Shown piece by piece: positions 36,455-46,563 of a stretch of DNA of 64,000 nt. Source of the stretch: Liolophura sinensis (lineage: Eukaryota; Mollusca; Polyplacophora; Chitonida; Chitonidae); the NCBI RefSeq assembly GCF_032854445.1, contig NC_088297.1, forward strand, positions 16,379,127-16,443,126, given 5' to 3'. A model generated the notes under the pieces. It did not search any database and was not told the DNA's origin. It saw only the letters and a program-made list of their open reading frames with translations. The position numbers and the translations under genes were made by a program. Each line of letters opens with the position of its first letter. The first letter of the stretch is position 1.

Positions 36455-37364
36455 ATGCAAACGGTAGTGCCTGCCATACGGTCAGAACTGTGTGTGGGCA
36501 GGGAACAAAGCTCTTCATTTCGATACCTGGGGATGGAGCTCTTACAGTTCCGTCCTGGGGAACTCTACCTGCACCAGGAAGAGTATGCCAAAACCATACA
36601 TCCAATGATTCTTACTTGGGCCAGAAGACAACAAACTGATTCACCTTTGTCAGAAGAAGAAACCAACATCTACCGTTCCAAAGTGGGCCAAATACTCTGG
36701 TTAGCTCGCCAAAGCAGGCCAGATTTGATGTTTGACTCGTCAACATTGGCTGCAGGGGTAAAAAATGCAACAGTGCAAAATGTTGTTGAACTTAACAAAG
36801 TCATCAGGAAAATGCAAGCTGAACGTGTTGTTCTAAAATTTCAGCATTTAGGCAATACAGAGTTACAACAGCTTGTGGTATTCAGCGATTCCTCCTTAGG
36901 AAACCTTTCAGATGGAGCAACTCAAGGTGGTCACCTCATTGTGCTAATGGGGGCTGAAGGAAAATTTTCACCAATTCATTGGCAGTCAAAACGGATAAGG
37001 CGTGTTTGTAAGGAGCACCTTGGCTGCTGAAACGCTTGCTCTGACAGAAGGCATCGACAATTGTTTATTTTTGGCTAATCACTATGCCGAGATTACTGGA
37101 GGAAAAATTGGAGCTCAGTCGATACCCATTGTTTGTGTAACAGATTGTCATTCGTTGCTCGATGCAATTCGTTCAACAAAACATGTTGCAGAGAAACGGT
37201 TGCGCTTGGAAGTGAGTTATGTTCGGGAACTGGTGGCTGAAAAGCGTATCTCCAAGATTTTGTGGTCTGCTACAAAGCAGCAGCTTGCAAATTGCCTTAC
37301 TAAGAGAGGTGCTTCTGGAAATGTTTTGTTACAGGCAATCAGCAGCGGAGTCTGGAATTTATAA
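36455..37364 (+). pseudogene. Copia-A RT end and RNase H
   Basis: 36455-37030 begins at the deletion junction and reads SSSFRYLGMELLQF, YRSKVGQILWLARQSRPD and VVFSDSSLGNLSDGATQGG (RNase H start). A frameshift near 37005 (RVCKEHLGC versus VRSTLAAETLALTEG) leads into 37002-37364 with VCVTDCHSLLDAIRSTKHV and LANCLTKRGAS. RNase H acidic positions are seen in both pieces. It would not give a working enzyme. Confidence 0.85.
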
Positions 37365-37482
37365 GCTGTCCAAAGAACAATATCTGTTATCTTATTACTA
37401 ATTTTGTTTGGCTAAATTAGAAAAAAAAAAACAAACAGTTTGTTCAAAATTATCTTTATTTTATAACTGAAAGAGGGGAAAT

Positions 37483-37707
37483 TGTGAATCCTGTCCAGTT
37501 TCATTGTCGGACACTTTGTTTATACTACGTCATACTACTTCCTGTGAAGCGAGACTGTTATATACCTCCGGAAGCAGGAGAGTCAGACAATAGCTCAAGC
37601 GAGCACGTGTTGACATCGTGGTGAAATTTGTCTTGTATAGTCCGGAATAAAAGTAGTATTGCATAGTTAAAGAACAGTGTTTATTGAAGTAATTTAGCGG
37701 AGTATCA
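37483..37707 (+). repeat. Copia-A 3' LTR
   Basis: 225 bp, TG...CA, following the purine tract at about 37468-37482. Nearly identical to the 5' LTR. Confidence 0.95.
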
Positions 37708-37712
37708 ATTCT

Positions 37713-38146
37713 GTCCCCTCAAGCAGCTTAAAAGCTAACACAGACTCCGGAAGAGACATACTGTACTTCTGTGTCCTTATATAAAGTTTTTCAAAATCCA
37801 TAACATATTCCTCCATGGTCATATCTGGTTGTTCCCGAAACCTATCAAAATCTACATACACTTCGTAGGCTTCCGAAAGTTCATCCTTTTTATAAATATT
37901 ATCTAAGAATGTGATTAGGGTTTTAACCCCATCTTCTTTATGCAACTGTTCCACACCTAATTCACTGAATACTTTGTCTCTAATAGTCCCATCAGTTTCA
38001 GGCAGGGATAATGCTATCGCTGGACCCTGCTTTTTTGGATCAAGTTCAGTTACTGTTTGCCACACCTTCACTTCATCCACCCATCTACTGTAGGGTTTAC
38101 TTTGAGCAAACAAGGGTGGTATTTTGTAATTGCCACCTGCCATCAC
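37713..38146 (-). pseudogene. Copia-B gag 5' part
   Basis: Minus strand from the ATG at about 38146: FAQSKPYSRWVDEVKVWQTV, DFEKLYIRTQKYSMSLPESV, AFKLLEGTEL, then the frame runs into the Copia-A LTR. Gag continues at 35477 downward. The resemblance to Copia-A gag is clear but the two are different families. Confidence 0.85.
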
Positions 38147-38257
38147 TAAGGTGGGGTTTTCAGCTGGGTAAAACTAGCCTATGCTCCAGCAACAACAGTT
38201 TTTTTTTTTTATTACCACATGTCCTCCACTTTTTCTTTCTTCTGGAATCCGCAACCA

Positions 38258-38270
38258 CGCTCTGCTACCA
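38258..38270 (-). promoter_or_regulatory. Copia-B primer binding site
   Basis: On the element strand TGGTAGCAGAGCG directly follows the 5' LTR end ...TTTTCA. It is complementary to the 3' end of initiator Met-tRNA, the usual primer of copia elements. Confidence 0.85.
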
Positions 38271-38536
38271 TGAAAAGAGTCAACAACACATCCAGTACGG
38301 GTACATGTAATCCTTGTATTCACCACAAAAGACTTCCTTTACAAGACACTACAAAACACATGTGGCCACCACCATACACACATAAAAACTGCTGGTCATC
38401 CTCTCCCTCTCCCATGCTCCTCTCTTCCCCTGAGCCTTCTACTGGCCAGCTTCCCACACTCAGGGTTATGGCCCTTTGGACTAACCACACATGCATAGCC
38501 CCCTATTACAAGTGAGAGCAAGAGATAGGATTGACA
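38271..38536 (-). repeat. Copia-B 5' LTR
   Basis: Same sequence as 30883-31148 with about three substitutions. TSD TCCAG follows at 38537-38541. Confidence 0.95.
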
Positions 38537-39444
38537 TCCAGGTCAGCCAAGGGAGTGGAGGACGGCATCCGACTGGTCGAGCCACTGTGGGAGGTCGAAC
38601 GGTTAGCAGATTCCACGCACCTTGGTAGATCCCAGTTCAAGAAATGTAACCAGGCTAAGTTCAGCATGCCATGTTGGAAGCACAGGGCCGAACGAGGGAA
38701 GCCAGGAAGAAAGCACAGAAGGTGTTGAGTCAGGATGTTAAGGCCAGGTGTAGCTTGATATTTTCTCAACTTATGTCTGAGCACATTGGTGACATGAGAA
38801 AAGTAAAAACTTACCTACCCAGGGTTGTGGATGCAACGGTCAGGTGTTACGGTGGAAACTGTTCCAAATGCCGCAGAAACAGTGTGGTTTGCTCCGGAGG
38901 GGAAACCAGCAGCTGGTGGGAGAGGTCCCTGTTTTTATCCACCAGTAAACTCTGCCCTTTCAACATGGATGACAACGACAGGAAACTATTGACCGAAGTG
39001 CTGCACATGAGGTTGAGTGAGACAGCCGTCGCCAGTCTCCGGATGAACACCAGCACTCAAAAGTGCGAAGCTGTCAACAGATCACTCAGCGTCTCCTTGC
39101 CCAAGAATGTAAACTACAGCAGAAATATGGAGGGAAGGGCGGTGTCCACAATCCACAGACTTAACAATGGCCAGGACAAGTCCACGGCTGCCAAACTCCA
39201 AGCTGTCGGCGCCAGTATTTCACCTAGGAGCGAGAAAACAGTACAACAGATTGAAAGGGTGAACCAGTACCACAAGGTTTATAAGAAGCAACAGACAGTT
39301 AAGGGGAGATCACTCTGCAATACAGCCAGAAAACTCCGAGAGCACATTGAGTACAGGCTTTCAAATCCAGAAGAGAAAACTGACTATGCCAAGGGACAAC
39401 TGGACAACACCCCAACAGATCACACATACACTAGATATTTGTAA
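38537..39444 (+). pseudogene. Mutator-like transposase, 3' part
   Basis: Continues the gene broken by Copia-B. The first piece (38537-38728) reads RSAKGVEDGIRLVEPLWEVE and GRSQFKKCNQAKFS; a one-base shift near 38700 leads to 38671-39444, open to its natural stop. Cysteine pattern CYGGNCSKCRRNSVVC (zinc-binding, inference), CEAVNRS, LPKNVNYSRNMEGRA and a KTDYAKGQLD end are all typical of this family from memory. Length and block order match a complete protein once Copia-B and the shifts are ignored. Confidence 0.75.
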
Positions 39445-39553
39445 CCGCCAGTTTTGTATAAAATTTGTCACTGCTGTTGTCCCTTATGAAAGAAATTAAA
39501 AAATGATAACAGAAATTGAGCAAAATCTGAAACACATCTGTTATTGATTATTT

Positions 39554-39958
39554 TTAATGAGGGGAAACCAACCTGCTCAGTCTTAAATGCAGCATGCACC
39601 TTGCATACTGCCCATGGCCGAGACAGCGCCCTACGTTGCAGCAGCGCTGCCTGTTATTGTTAACACAATGCGGTTCCAAGCTTATGTGGTCCACATTTAC
39701 ACAGCGTGTGTTGTGGCACACGTGTGAACAATCAAGCTTGGGATCTAAATGTTACAGTCCCTGTCTGGCCATATAAACAAGTCTGCTGATGTGTTTCTTC
39801 TTCCATCGATGTGTGACGGGGTCTATGTAGGAGGCAAGGCCATATCGACCATCCCTCATCAATGGTCCAGTCCACACTCGACAGGCTGCGTTTTCGCTAT
39901 AAACACTGTAACTTTCAATTTTTGCAGCAATTTCTGCTCTGAACGTCTCCATTTTCAA
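39554..39958 (-). pseudogene. His-Me finger endonuclease (zf-His_Me_endon-like), one in-frame stop
   Basis: About 134 codons on the minus strand from the ATG at 39958. An N-terminal half CRVWTGPLMRDGRYG and HISRLVYMARQG, then TAA at 39752-39754, then in the same frame LDCSHVCHNTRCVNVDHISL, EPHCVNN and NVGRCLGHGQY. CSHVCHN-x3-CVN-x2-H is the beta-beta-alpha-metal core with zinc ligands seen in His-Me/HNH homing-type nucleases. It is tail to tail with the Mutator-like gene, 109 bp away, within the same TSD-bounded element. Role in the element is unknown. Confidence 0.7.
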
Positions 39959-40212
39959 GCGTAGGAATACTAGAACGTTGCATGTTGTTCATTTCAGGAT
40001 GCCTATACACATGCTACCCTACACTGAACAGCATTTTACCGATTTTTCATCAAAATGGATATTTTCAAAAAATAAATAGCCCCAAGAAGCTATAAAATGG
40101 CTCAATCAATGCAAAACACATCACAGACATACCCACCAAAAATTATCAGGCTGCTGCAAAATCTAAGCGCATAGTGACATTTTTCACATTTTGGTGACTT
40201 CGTCAGTACAGG
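39959..40212. other. Non-coding spacer before the right M1 module
   Basis: AT-rich sequence with no open frame of note and no match to the left inner edge. It may hold the promoter of the minus-strand endonuclease gene (inference only). Confidence 0.4.
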
Positions 40213-40654
40213 CCTCGGACCCCCATTAATTTACCATAAGCGACAATGTTAACGTCTAGCGCTGTAGCTCAGTCCCAAACATTCCGTGGCCAATAAGCCT
40301 TGGTGCATACCTGGCCCAGCCTGTGAGAAAGAAGCCATAAAAATCTTGACATAGGTTGACCGTCAAAATCTGGACCTTTCCATGCCGGCAGCTGGGAGGC
40401 GTGTCTACCAACGCCAAGCGGACGTCACTCGCAGCCTCATCACTACCTCACATCTTGTGTCCTCTCACCCAGAATTTCAACCTTTCATCAATAAAGCTCA
40501 TACCTCCTCAAAGTTTACACAGTTTCCAGCATTTTAATACCAAGCATGCACCTATGCACCAAAAATGGACGCCTGGGAGCAAAAAAAGACTTTATACCCT
40601 AAAATTCACAGAACTACAATCGAAAAACGGAAGTTGTAATGGGGGCCTGTGTCC
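40213..40654 (+). repeat. M1 terminal module, right copy
   Basis: Direct repeat of 28434-28873, with ends CCTCGGACCCCCATTA and TAATGGGGGCCTGTGTCC. Followed by the block's target duplication TAATGG at 40655-40660. Confidence 0.85.
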
Positions 40655-40660
40655 TAATGG

Positions 40661-41716
40661 TCCTTTCGTGAGTAAGATCAAGTGACTGCGCATCACTCCG
40701 AGACATACTAGGTGCATGCAATCGTTAGGAAAACAGGACACCATGGAAACCATTTTGGTTTGTGGACTTTCTCGGTTGTGGTGAGTCTTGTCTTCATGTT
40801 TTTCTTAGGGTTCATTAGTCCTTAGCGGAGCGTTAGTTTCGGGGAATGTTATCTTTCCATCATACCCCTTCTTGTGTGCACTTGTCACAGCTCGAATAAC
40901 CTGAGTGCGATTTGATTCGCTGAACAAATGCACGCGCTGATGCATCACATACAAACGATTTAAGTACTGCCTTGTACGTTCATCCTTCATGGGGTATTCC
41001 TACTATTTGCAACCTTCCATATTCCTAAATAAAATCCTGCAAAAACTCGTGTCTTGTGTTTTTTTTTTCCTTGCCTAATAATGGCAAATGGTTTTGGTTT
41101 AGTCATGTTTTCAACCATACCTAATATAGGCCAAAGTTGTGTGCTACTGCTCTTGAAAAGTGGCAAACCATCAGTATTTACTTGAAGATTAAGGATTTCA
41201 GAGTTAATTTTGTGTCACTTTTAAGTTGTTGAATGAGACAGCTTTCCATACCAAAATAACCACCAATAATATACCATGAACTTTACCTGTACTTAAAAGA
41301 GTCCTAGGATCCTTGGCTAATGAAAGGTAATCATTACGTAGAATGGTTAGCAGTTCACCTAATGCTACATGTGGAATATTATTTAGTGTGGCCTACATCC
41401 CCAATTGTGAGGCAAGGTGGATTTCATTTTGTGTTTCTTCATCTGCTGTGTCTGCAATTTCTACTTCAGAATCAGAAGCTACATAATCGGTAAAGCTGTT
41501 AAGAATATCAATCGTATTGGTTTCGTTGCTATGGTCCTCGTCCGAGACGTATGAATTTTCCACACCAGACCTACTCACCTCAATTGGCTGTTTAGTACTG
41601 GCGCTGTCTTGAAGTGTGACCTTATCTGAGCTAGATCTGGTCTTATACGCGCCAATATTAGTAAGGTGATTTTTAATTTCCCTATTTATTCTTCACCTCT
41701 TGGTCCAGTAAGACAT
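40661..41716 (-). pseudogene. Transposase-domain protein, N-terminal half
   Basis: Minus strand from a likely ATG at 41716. In order: INREIKNHLTNIGAY, an acidic stretch (SDEDHSNETNTIDI), LTILRNDYLSLAKDPRTLLS, INSEILNLQVNTDGLPLFKS, STQLWPILGMVENM, then 40805-40990 with DGKITFPETNAPLRT, and finally DCMHLVCLGVMRS up to KGPL at the insertion point. The 'NxDGLPLFKSS...QLWPILG' and 'DYMHLVCLGVM' signatures identify the same family as the C-terminal half at 27519-28427. Several in-frame stops and frameshifts. The zinc-ribbon part seems largely deleted (about 41000). Confidence 0.75.
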
Positions 41717-42177
41717 TCTGTTTCAGATAAATTTGTATGTGGATACATTAACATGTGGACGTTGTTGTTGTTTTGAAGATCTAATTTTCCGAAAAATAAC
41801 CTGATATAATGGGTACTAGTTAGGCCTACTATCACCGAAATTTATATGATAACGTACTGAACTGATATGAAATTATTTGAACAAAGTTAAATACTTACAC
41901 TTTTACGGCAAATTTTGCGAAAAATTCCTCACAGACTTCACAGACGTCTTTGCAGACGACGTGTTATTCATTGCGGCATATATCACAATGCATTTCTCCG
42001 GAACATGCTTGTTACAATGGGGCCGGAGATGGTCCGTTACAGGGCCGATATCGCGATATGTATGATAGGCCTACAGAGAGACTTAGAGCATGTCAATACC
42101 GGCCGATAATTGCCTCCAAACGGCGATCGATCCTGTGCCTGCCGGTATGGCCTTCACACACCTGATAGAAACCTGTA
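41717..42177. other. Non-coding spacer
   Basis: No supported gene. 42010-42177 contains words (GGGCCGGAGATGG, CTGGCCCAGTAT) recalling the GC-rich block of the Core modules. Short open frames here overlap one another in all plus frames and look random. Confidence 0.4.
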
Positions 42178-42385
42178 CTGGCCCAGTATAGTAATGTTTA
42201 CTGGGATATGTGACGACGGTTGACATTATGATTGGGAGAAATCGAGCAGTCACAGATTGCTGGCACATATTCCGACGTAGGTCAGGAGAGAAAGACAACA
42301 TGAGCTAGACTTGAACTCACATCATACAGATAGGTGAGAGGCTCCTGAACCAGTGTTCTGCGCCAGCACGCTAACCACTCTTCTT
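42178..42385 (-). repeat. Degraded SINE-A
   Basis: Weakly matches SINE-A: GACGACGGTTGACATTATG, AACATGAGCTAGACTTGAAC (B-box region) and GCCAGCACGCTAACCAC (A-box region). Many substitutions, so an old copy. Confidence 0.6.
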
Positions 42386-42983
42386 CACAATGAGTAACGA
42401 GACTACATCCGATTTCACTAAAGCTTCAGCGTAATTCTAACTCCATCATCGGAATGGCAACTACACAAGAGTAAAACTTGGTATTTACACATCGCCATTG
42501 TAGGTCGAAAACAAAACAAAGTCGACAACAAGTTATAGTGTATTCACTTTATGTCAGTGACAGAATGAAAAGGAATAGGTTATTATAAAACCGCTACAGC
42601 ACTATTGCATCCGTACGGCGTCAGGTAGTATCAAAATAATTAGACGTGCATCATAGAGTAAAACCAGAGCAGGGACGACAGTGTGATAACTGGCAAATGG
42701 TCACACGTAATCGGTGAAATACGGCATCTTGTCGATTTACGTCAGTCAGGATTTTATTCCAACTGCTGATGTAAATGCTTAAATAGTAGCAATTTAAGCC
42801 AGATTGTGTAATTTGTCATATGTAGGCTGTGAGCCGTATATTGAGTGAGCAGTTATGTATAAATTAGCAAAAGCTAAGTTCTTATAGATTATGTTTACCT
42901 CATGCGCTTAGATGCGTTTCCAGCAGCTTAAGGCAGGCGGCGTTCACACTCCTTGCTCCCATCTCTCTACGCTCGGTGCACAT
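42386..42983. other. Non-coding stretch
   Basis: AT-rich, no open frame, repeat or splice structure that I can support. Confidence 0.4.
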
Positions 42984-43427
42984 GAACACAGGCCCCCATT
43001 ACAACTTTCGTTTTCCGGGAATGTAATTCTGTGTATTTTAGGATGTAAAGTCTTTTTCTGCTGCCAGCCTGCCGTTTTTGGTGTACAGGTGCATGCTGGG
43101 TATCAAAATGCTGGAAAATGTCTAGGCTTTGGGCAGGTATGAGTTTTAATGATGAAAGTTTGAAGTTCTGGGCGTGAAGACACAAGGAGACTGGCGGTGA
43201 TGAGGCTGCGAGTGGCGTTGCTAGACGCCCCCACCTCCCCCCCCAAGCTGCTGTCACAGAAAGGTCCAGATTTTGACGGTCATCCTATGTCGAGACTTTT
43301 TTGTCTTCTTTCTCACAGGCCTGGCCAGGTATGCACCAAAGCTTATTGGCCATTGAATGTCTGGGACTGAGCTACAGCGTTAAACATTAACATTTTCGCT
43401 TATGGAAAATTAATGGAGGTCTTTGCC
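42984..43427 (-). repeat. Solo M1 module
   Basis: Inverted copy of the M1 module: starts GAACACAGGCCCCCATTAC and ends TTAATGGAGGTCTTTGC. More diverged than the pair flanking the Mutator-like block. Possible short duplication: CACAT lies just outside both ends, but with an offset. Confidence 0.7.
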
Positions 43428-44187
43428 CACATCACTGCCACCACAAGACAAGGTCGACCTTTGGAGACTGTGTGACACACGTAGTCTTGTTTAGGTTAAG
43501 CCTCACCGCTGGTGTTCCCGTGTGGAATTATTTTTAATCAGCCTTCAGCAATATAACTGTTTCAGGTGCTGTGTTGCGCACACTTTAGATAAAGCGAATG
43601 CAAGTGTATGAAGTATTGAAAGTGATATCATCGTGACCCCAGTGACCTCGGCGTTGTTCAAAGACGGTGGCAGTGATGTACTTGTAATGCGAACGTAGAG
43701 CAAACACATGCGCTGTAAGGAGTATACGGAAATACGCGTCTATTTTGCCCCGCTGAATCCAAAATAATTATGCCTTCAGCTTTTGGATACCATTAGGGAA
43801 ATGTTGAAACATTATAAAACGATAATGAAAATGACAAAGGAGATTGTAATTACGGAAACATTAAAAATACCTTTATGAAAATGCTCAAAATTTCTCACTT
43901 AATTGAATTCTTAAAAAATGCAAATAACATTAGATTTTCTGTTGACACATCAAACAAGATACTAAATGAAATTCTCTTCCTACAGATTTTTTTTCTGATT
44001 TTTTCTATATTTATTATAAGCTATTTTGTACCATATTGTGTACATGTGTTACAATGCGAAATCCAGCATAATTCAAGATGGCCTTATTTACCATACAACC
44101 GCCTATGTGAACAAACCATGTTGACCAGGTTTATGTCATATCATGACTAGAAATTAATTGGGCAAGTTTTATGCAAATTAGAGTCAA
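43428..44187. other. Non-coding, AT-rich stretch
   Basis: No supported gene. A 91-codon plus frame (43875-44150) is AT-rich, has no family resemblance and is probably chance. Confidence 0.4.
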
Positions 44188-44982
44188 TTGTTTATACGTT
44201 CCTGCACACATGCCATATTATTTATACGTTCCTGTATATGCCGTGTTGTTCATACGTTTCAATTCTGGTATATGCTGTATTGTTCATTACTTCCTTTCGT
44301 AGTATATGCCGTACTGTTTTATACGTTCCTGTATTCTCACCGTATGGCTTTATTCGTTCCAGTATATCTCGTATTTCTTTACACGTTCTTGCATGTGCCA
44401 TATTTTTTTATAAGATCCTGTATGTGCCGTATTGTAGTAGGCCTATGCTCTCTTGTACGTGCCGTATTATTTTATACGTACCTGTATATATGCCGTAATG
44501 TTTTATACGTTCCAGTATATGCCGTAATGTTTTATACGTCCCAGTATATGCCCTATAGTTTTACATATTCCTGTATACATGCCGAACTGTATTATAGGTT
44601 CTCCATGTATACCGTATAGGTTTACACACTCTAGTATATGCCTTATAGTTTCATACGCCCATGTATATATGCCTTTTGCTTTGTACGCTCCTACATATAT
44701 GCCGTATTGTTTTGTACGTTCCTGTATAAGAAGTGTTTTTATGCGTTCCTATATATATGCCGTATTGTTTTATACGTGTGTCAATATATGCCGTACTGTT
44801 TTATACGTTCCTCTATATATCGATATGCCGTATTGTTTTGTACGTTCCTGTATAAGAAGTATTTTTATACGTTCGTGTATATATGCTGTGTTGTTTTATA
44901 CGTTCCTCAATATATGCCGCATTGTTTTATACGTTCCTCAATATATGCCGCATTGTTTTATACGTTCCTTTATATATGCCGT
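44188..44982. repeat. AT-rich minisatellite, about 30-bp units (left of Polinton)
   Basis: Units like CCGTATTGTTTTATACGTTCC followed by TGTATATATG, repeated some 25 times with drift. It resumes in the same orientation at 53636-53800 beyond the Polinton, so one tandem array was split. Open frames over it (rich in Tyr, Cys, Phe, Ile) are repeat artefacts. Confidence 0.85.
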
Positions 44983-45230
44983 AGTAGAAGGCGATGCTGA
45001 AAACATGTCTCATTGCGATGGAGTGCGGTGGTGGAGGTGTGTCGTTGAGTCGCCGTGACCCGCGTGACTTCACACGTTCTATATCGCGCCAAAATGTTAC
45101 GCCCGAGAGCATCAGCACCATGTCGCGCCTAAACGGACCAATGGGTAAGCTCCATGTCGTTCGCGTCAAAACTGGGTGAGCTCCATGTCATTTGCGCCAA
45201 AACTGATGTCACGTGCGAGAGCAGCTGTGT
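44983..45230 (+). repeat. Polinton left terminal inverted repeat
   Basis: Shares with the reverse complement of the right end AGTGCGGTGGTGGAGGTGTG, GGGTAAGCTCCAT, CGCGCCAAAA and CTGATGTC...GAGAGCAGCT. The match is imperfect, with indels, as expected of an old copy. Confidence 0.85.
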
Positions 45231-45485
45231 TTTGACCGCTCGATTATTTCAGTGAGGCCCGCGCTGTGTCGTCCATTGAGCAAGGAGGATGAGGGAACTG
45301 AATTTTGTTGACAAATGCATGTACACAGGATAATATATATCCGCTGTCTGGGATAAGTTCACTCACTACACACGGACACAAAGACGACGCCGGACTATGC
45401 CTCGCACCAGCAGCGGGGACGGAAACGGGGTCAGAGAACGCTCGCCAGCAGAGACTCAGACCCCGTCGATAACGCTCTCCATGCA

Positions 45486-46289
45486 TTGTACTATGACCCC
45501 GACAGCCCAGCGGCTTTCAGCCCTTCCTCAAGGGTGCACGGAAACATGAGTCGGGCCCGCGCTTCGGCTTGGCTAGCTCAGCAGTACACGTATACGTTGC
45601 ACCGTCTCAGGCAACGGCGCTACTCTCGTAACCGAGTTGTGGTTAGGGGTATAGACAGTCAGTGGCAGACGGACCTGGTCGACATGACAGCGTTTGCCAA
45701 AGAGAACGACGACAACCGTTACCTACTTACCTTAATCGATGTCCTCTCCAAGTACGCTTGAGTTGTTCCACTGCTCACCAAAACCGGTGTTCGTCTGATC
45801 GAGGCGTTTCAACGTATTTTCAAGACTGGACGTCGGCCGTTGTACCTGCAAACGGACCAGGGCAAAGAGTTCCTGAACACACCGTTCCAAGCATTTTTAA
45901 AAGACAACGGGGTGTTTTTCTTTCACACGTTTAACAAAACCAAAGCGTCCGTGGAAAAACGGTTTAACCGTACTTTGAAAGGACGCATGTGTAAATATTT
46001 CACCACTCACGACACCCAGAGGTACCTGGACGCCTTACCGGCGCTGGTCCGCGGCTACAATCGAGCGTATCACCGCAGTATACGGCAGGCCCCCATCGAA
46101 GTCACCACCCAGAACCAGAAAGAAGTGCGTCAAGCCTTGTACCGTCCACCCACGTCCAAACGTATAAGTAAAAAGAAAAAAATTCGAAAAATCGTACCTC
46201 CCAAATTGGAGCACGGAAATCTTCCGTATCGTCCGCACCCACCCTCGTCAGCCTGTTGTGTGTGCACACTGAAGGACTTGAACGGGTAA
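45486..46289 (+). pseudogene. Polinton retroviral-like integrase (DDE), one in-frame stop
   Basis: One frame of 268 codons interrupted by TGA at 45759-45761. Catalytic triad visible: first Asp in QWQTDLVDM, second in LQTDQGKEFL, Glu in KASVEKRFNRTLK. A Polinton-typical start, YYDPDSPAAF, extends upstream in the same frame (HAL before it), so the true start is earlier than 45486 and not resolved. It would integrate the element DNA, giving 6-bp duplications. Confidence 0.9.
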
Positions 46290-46563
46290 CGGTTGCTTGG
46301 GACGTTTTAGGAGACAGAACTGCAACCGGTGACGGCCGCGGCATACAAGTTTAATTAGGTGGAAAAGATCTTAAAAGGGAACGTCGCCGATGAAAACTGT
46401 GCTATAGGGTTAACCCTGAAGATGACCGGTGTAACTGTCACTCCCTATCGACCTACAACAAGGGATGGCTCAGTGGGTACAAGGCTTGCGCGAGAATAAA
46501 GGCACAGTGGCAGTCGTGCTCGGAGTTGGGTGGATTGGCCGCGTGCAGCTCCTCTAAGACCAG
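46290..46563 (+). other. Polinton spacer with broken short frames
   Basis: No intact gene. A short stretch in one frame (KMTGVTVTPYRP) may be the end of a small Polinton protein, but I cannot support it further. Confidence 0.3.

Larger units (their letters stand above)
35478..37707 (+). mobile_element. Copia-A, internally deleted copia retrotransposon
   Basis: Plus strand, 2,230 bp. 225-bp LTRs (35478-35702 and 37483-37707) differ at a single base. The target duplication ATTCT is exact (35473-35477 and 37708-37712) and lies inside Copia-B gag. Primer site TGGTAGCAGTAC is at 35704-35715, purine tract GAAAGAGGGGAAA just before the 3' LTR. It keeps gag and the RT-end/RNase H region; protease, integrase and most of RT are deleted near 36460. 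It must have moved in trans. It is the youngest LTR insertion here. Confidence 0.95.
30883..38536 (-). mobile_element. Copia-B, full-length Ty1/copia retrotransposon
   Basis: Minus-strand LTR element. 266-bp LTRs (30883-31148 and 38271-38536) begin TG and end CA on its own strand and differ at about 3 positions. The 5-bp target duplication TCCAG lies at 30878-30882 and 38537-38541. A primer site complementary to initiator Met-tRNA (TGGTAGCAGAGCG) directly follows the 5' LTR, and a purine tract precedes the 3' LTR. The order gag, protease, integrase, RT, RNase H is that of Ty1/copia. Several frameshifts and two nested insertions (Copia-A and a SINE) inactivate it. It lies inside the Mutator-like gene. 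Confidence 0.95.
28434..40654 (+). mobile_element. 12.2-kb composite element (M1 - Mutator-like gene - His-Me gene - M1)
   Basis: The block starts CCTCGGACCCCCATTA and ends with the near reverse complement, TAATGGGGGCCTGTGTCC. It is flanked by TAATGG at 28428-28433 and 40655-40660. Both ends are 440-bp modules (M1) in the same orientation. The inner edges of the two M1 copies show no TAATGG, so the target duplication belongs to the whole block, which therefore moved as one unit. Cargo: a Mutator-like transposase gene (29733-30882 joined to 38537-39444) and, convergent to it, a His-Me finger endonuclease gene (39554-39958). Copia-B was inserted later. Without Copia-B and one copy of its TSD the element would be about 4.6 kb. 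Confidence 0.8.

Noticed and set aside
39554-39958. Stop-codon reassignment or readthrough because several genes have single in-frame stops
   Set aside because: All three stop types occur inside broken elements along with frameshifts; ordinary decay is enough.
44188-45058. Several plus-strand open frames of 86-159 codons
   Set aside because: Tyr/Cys/Phe-rich strings generated by the 30-bp minisatellite; they are open in all three frames.
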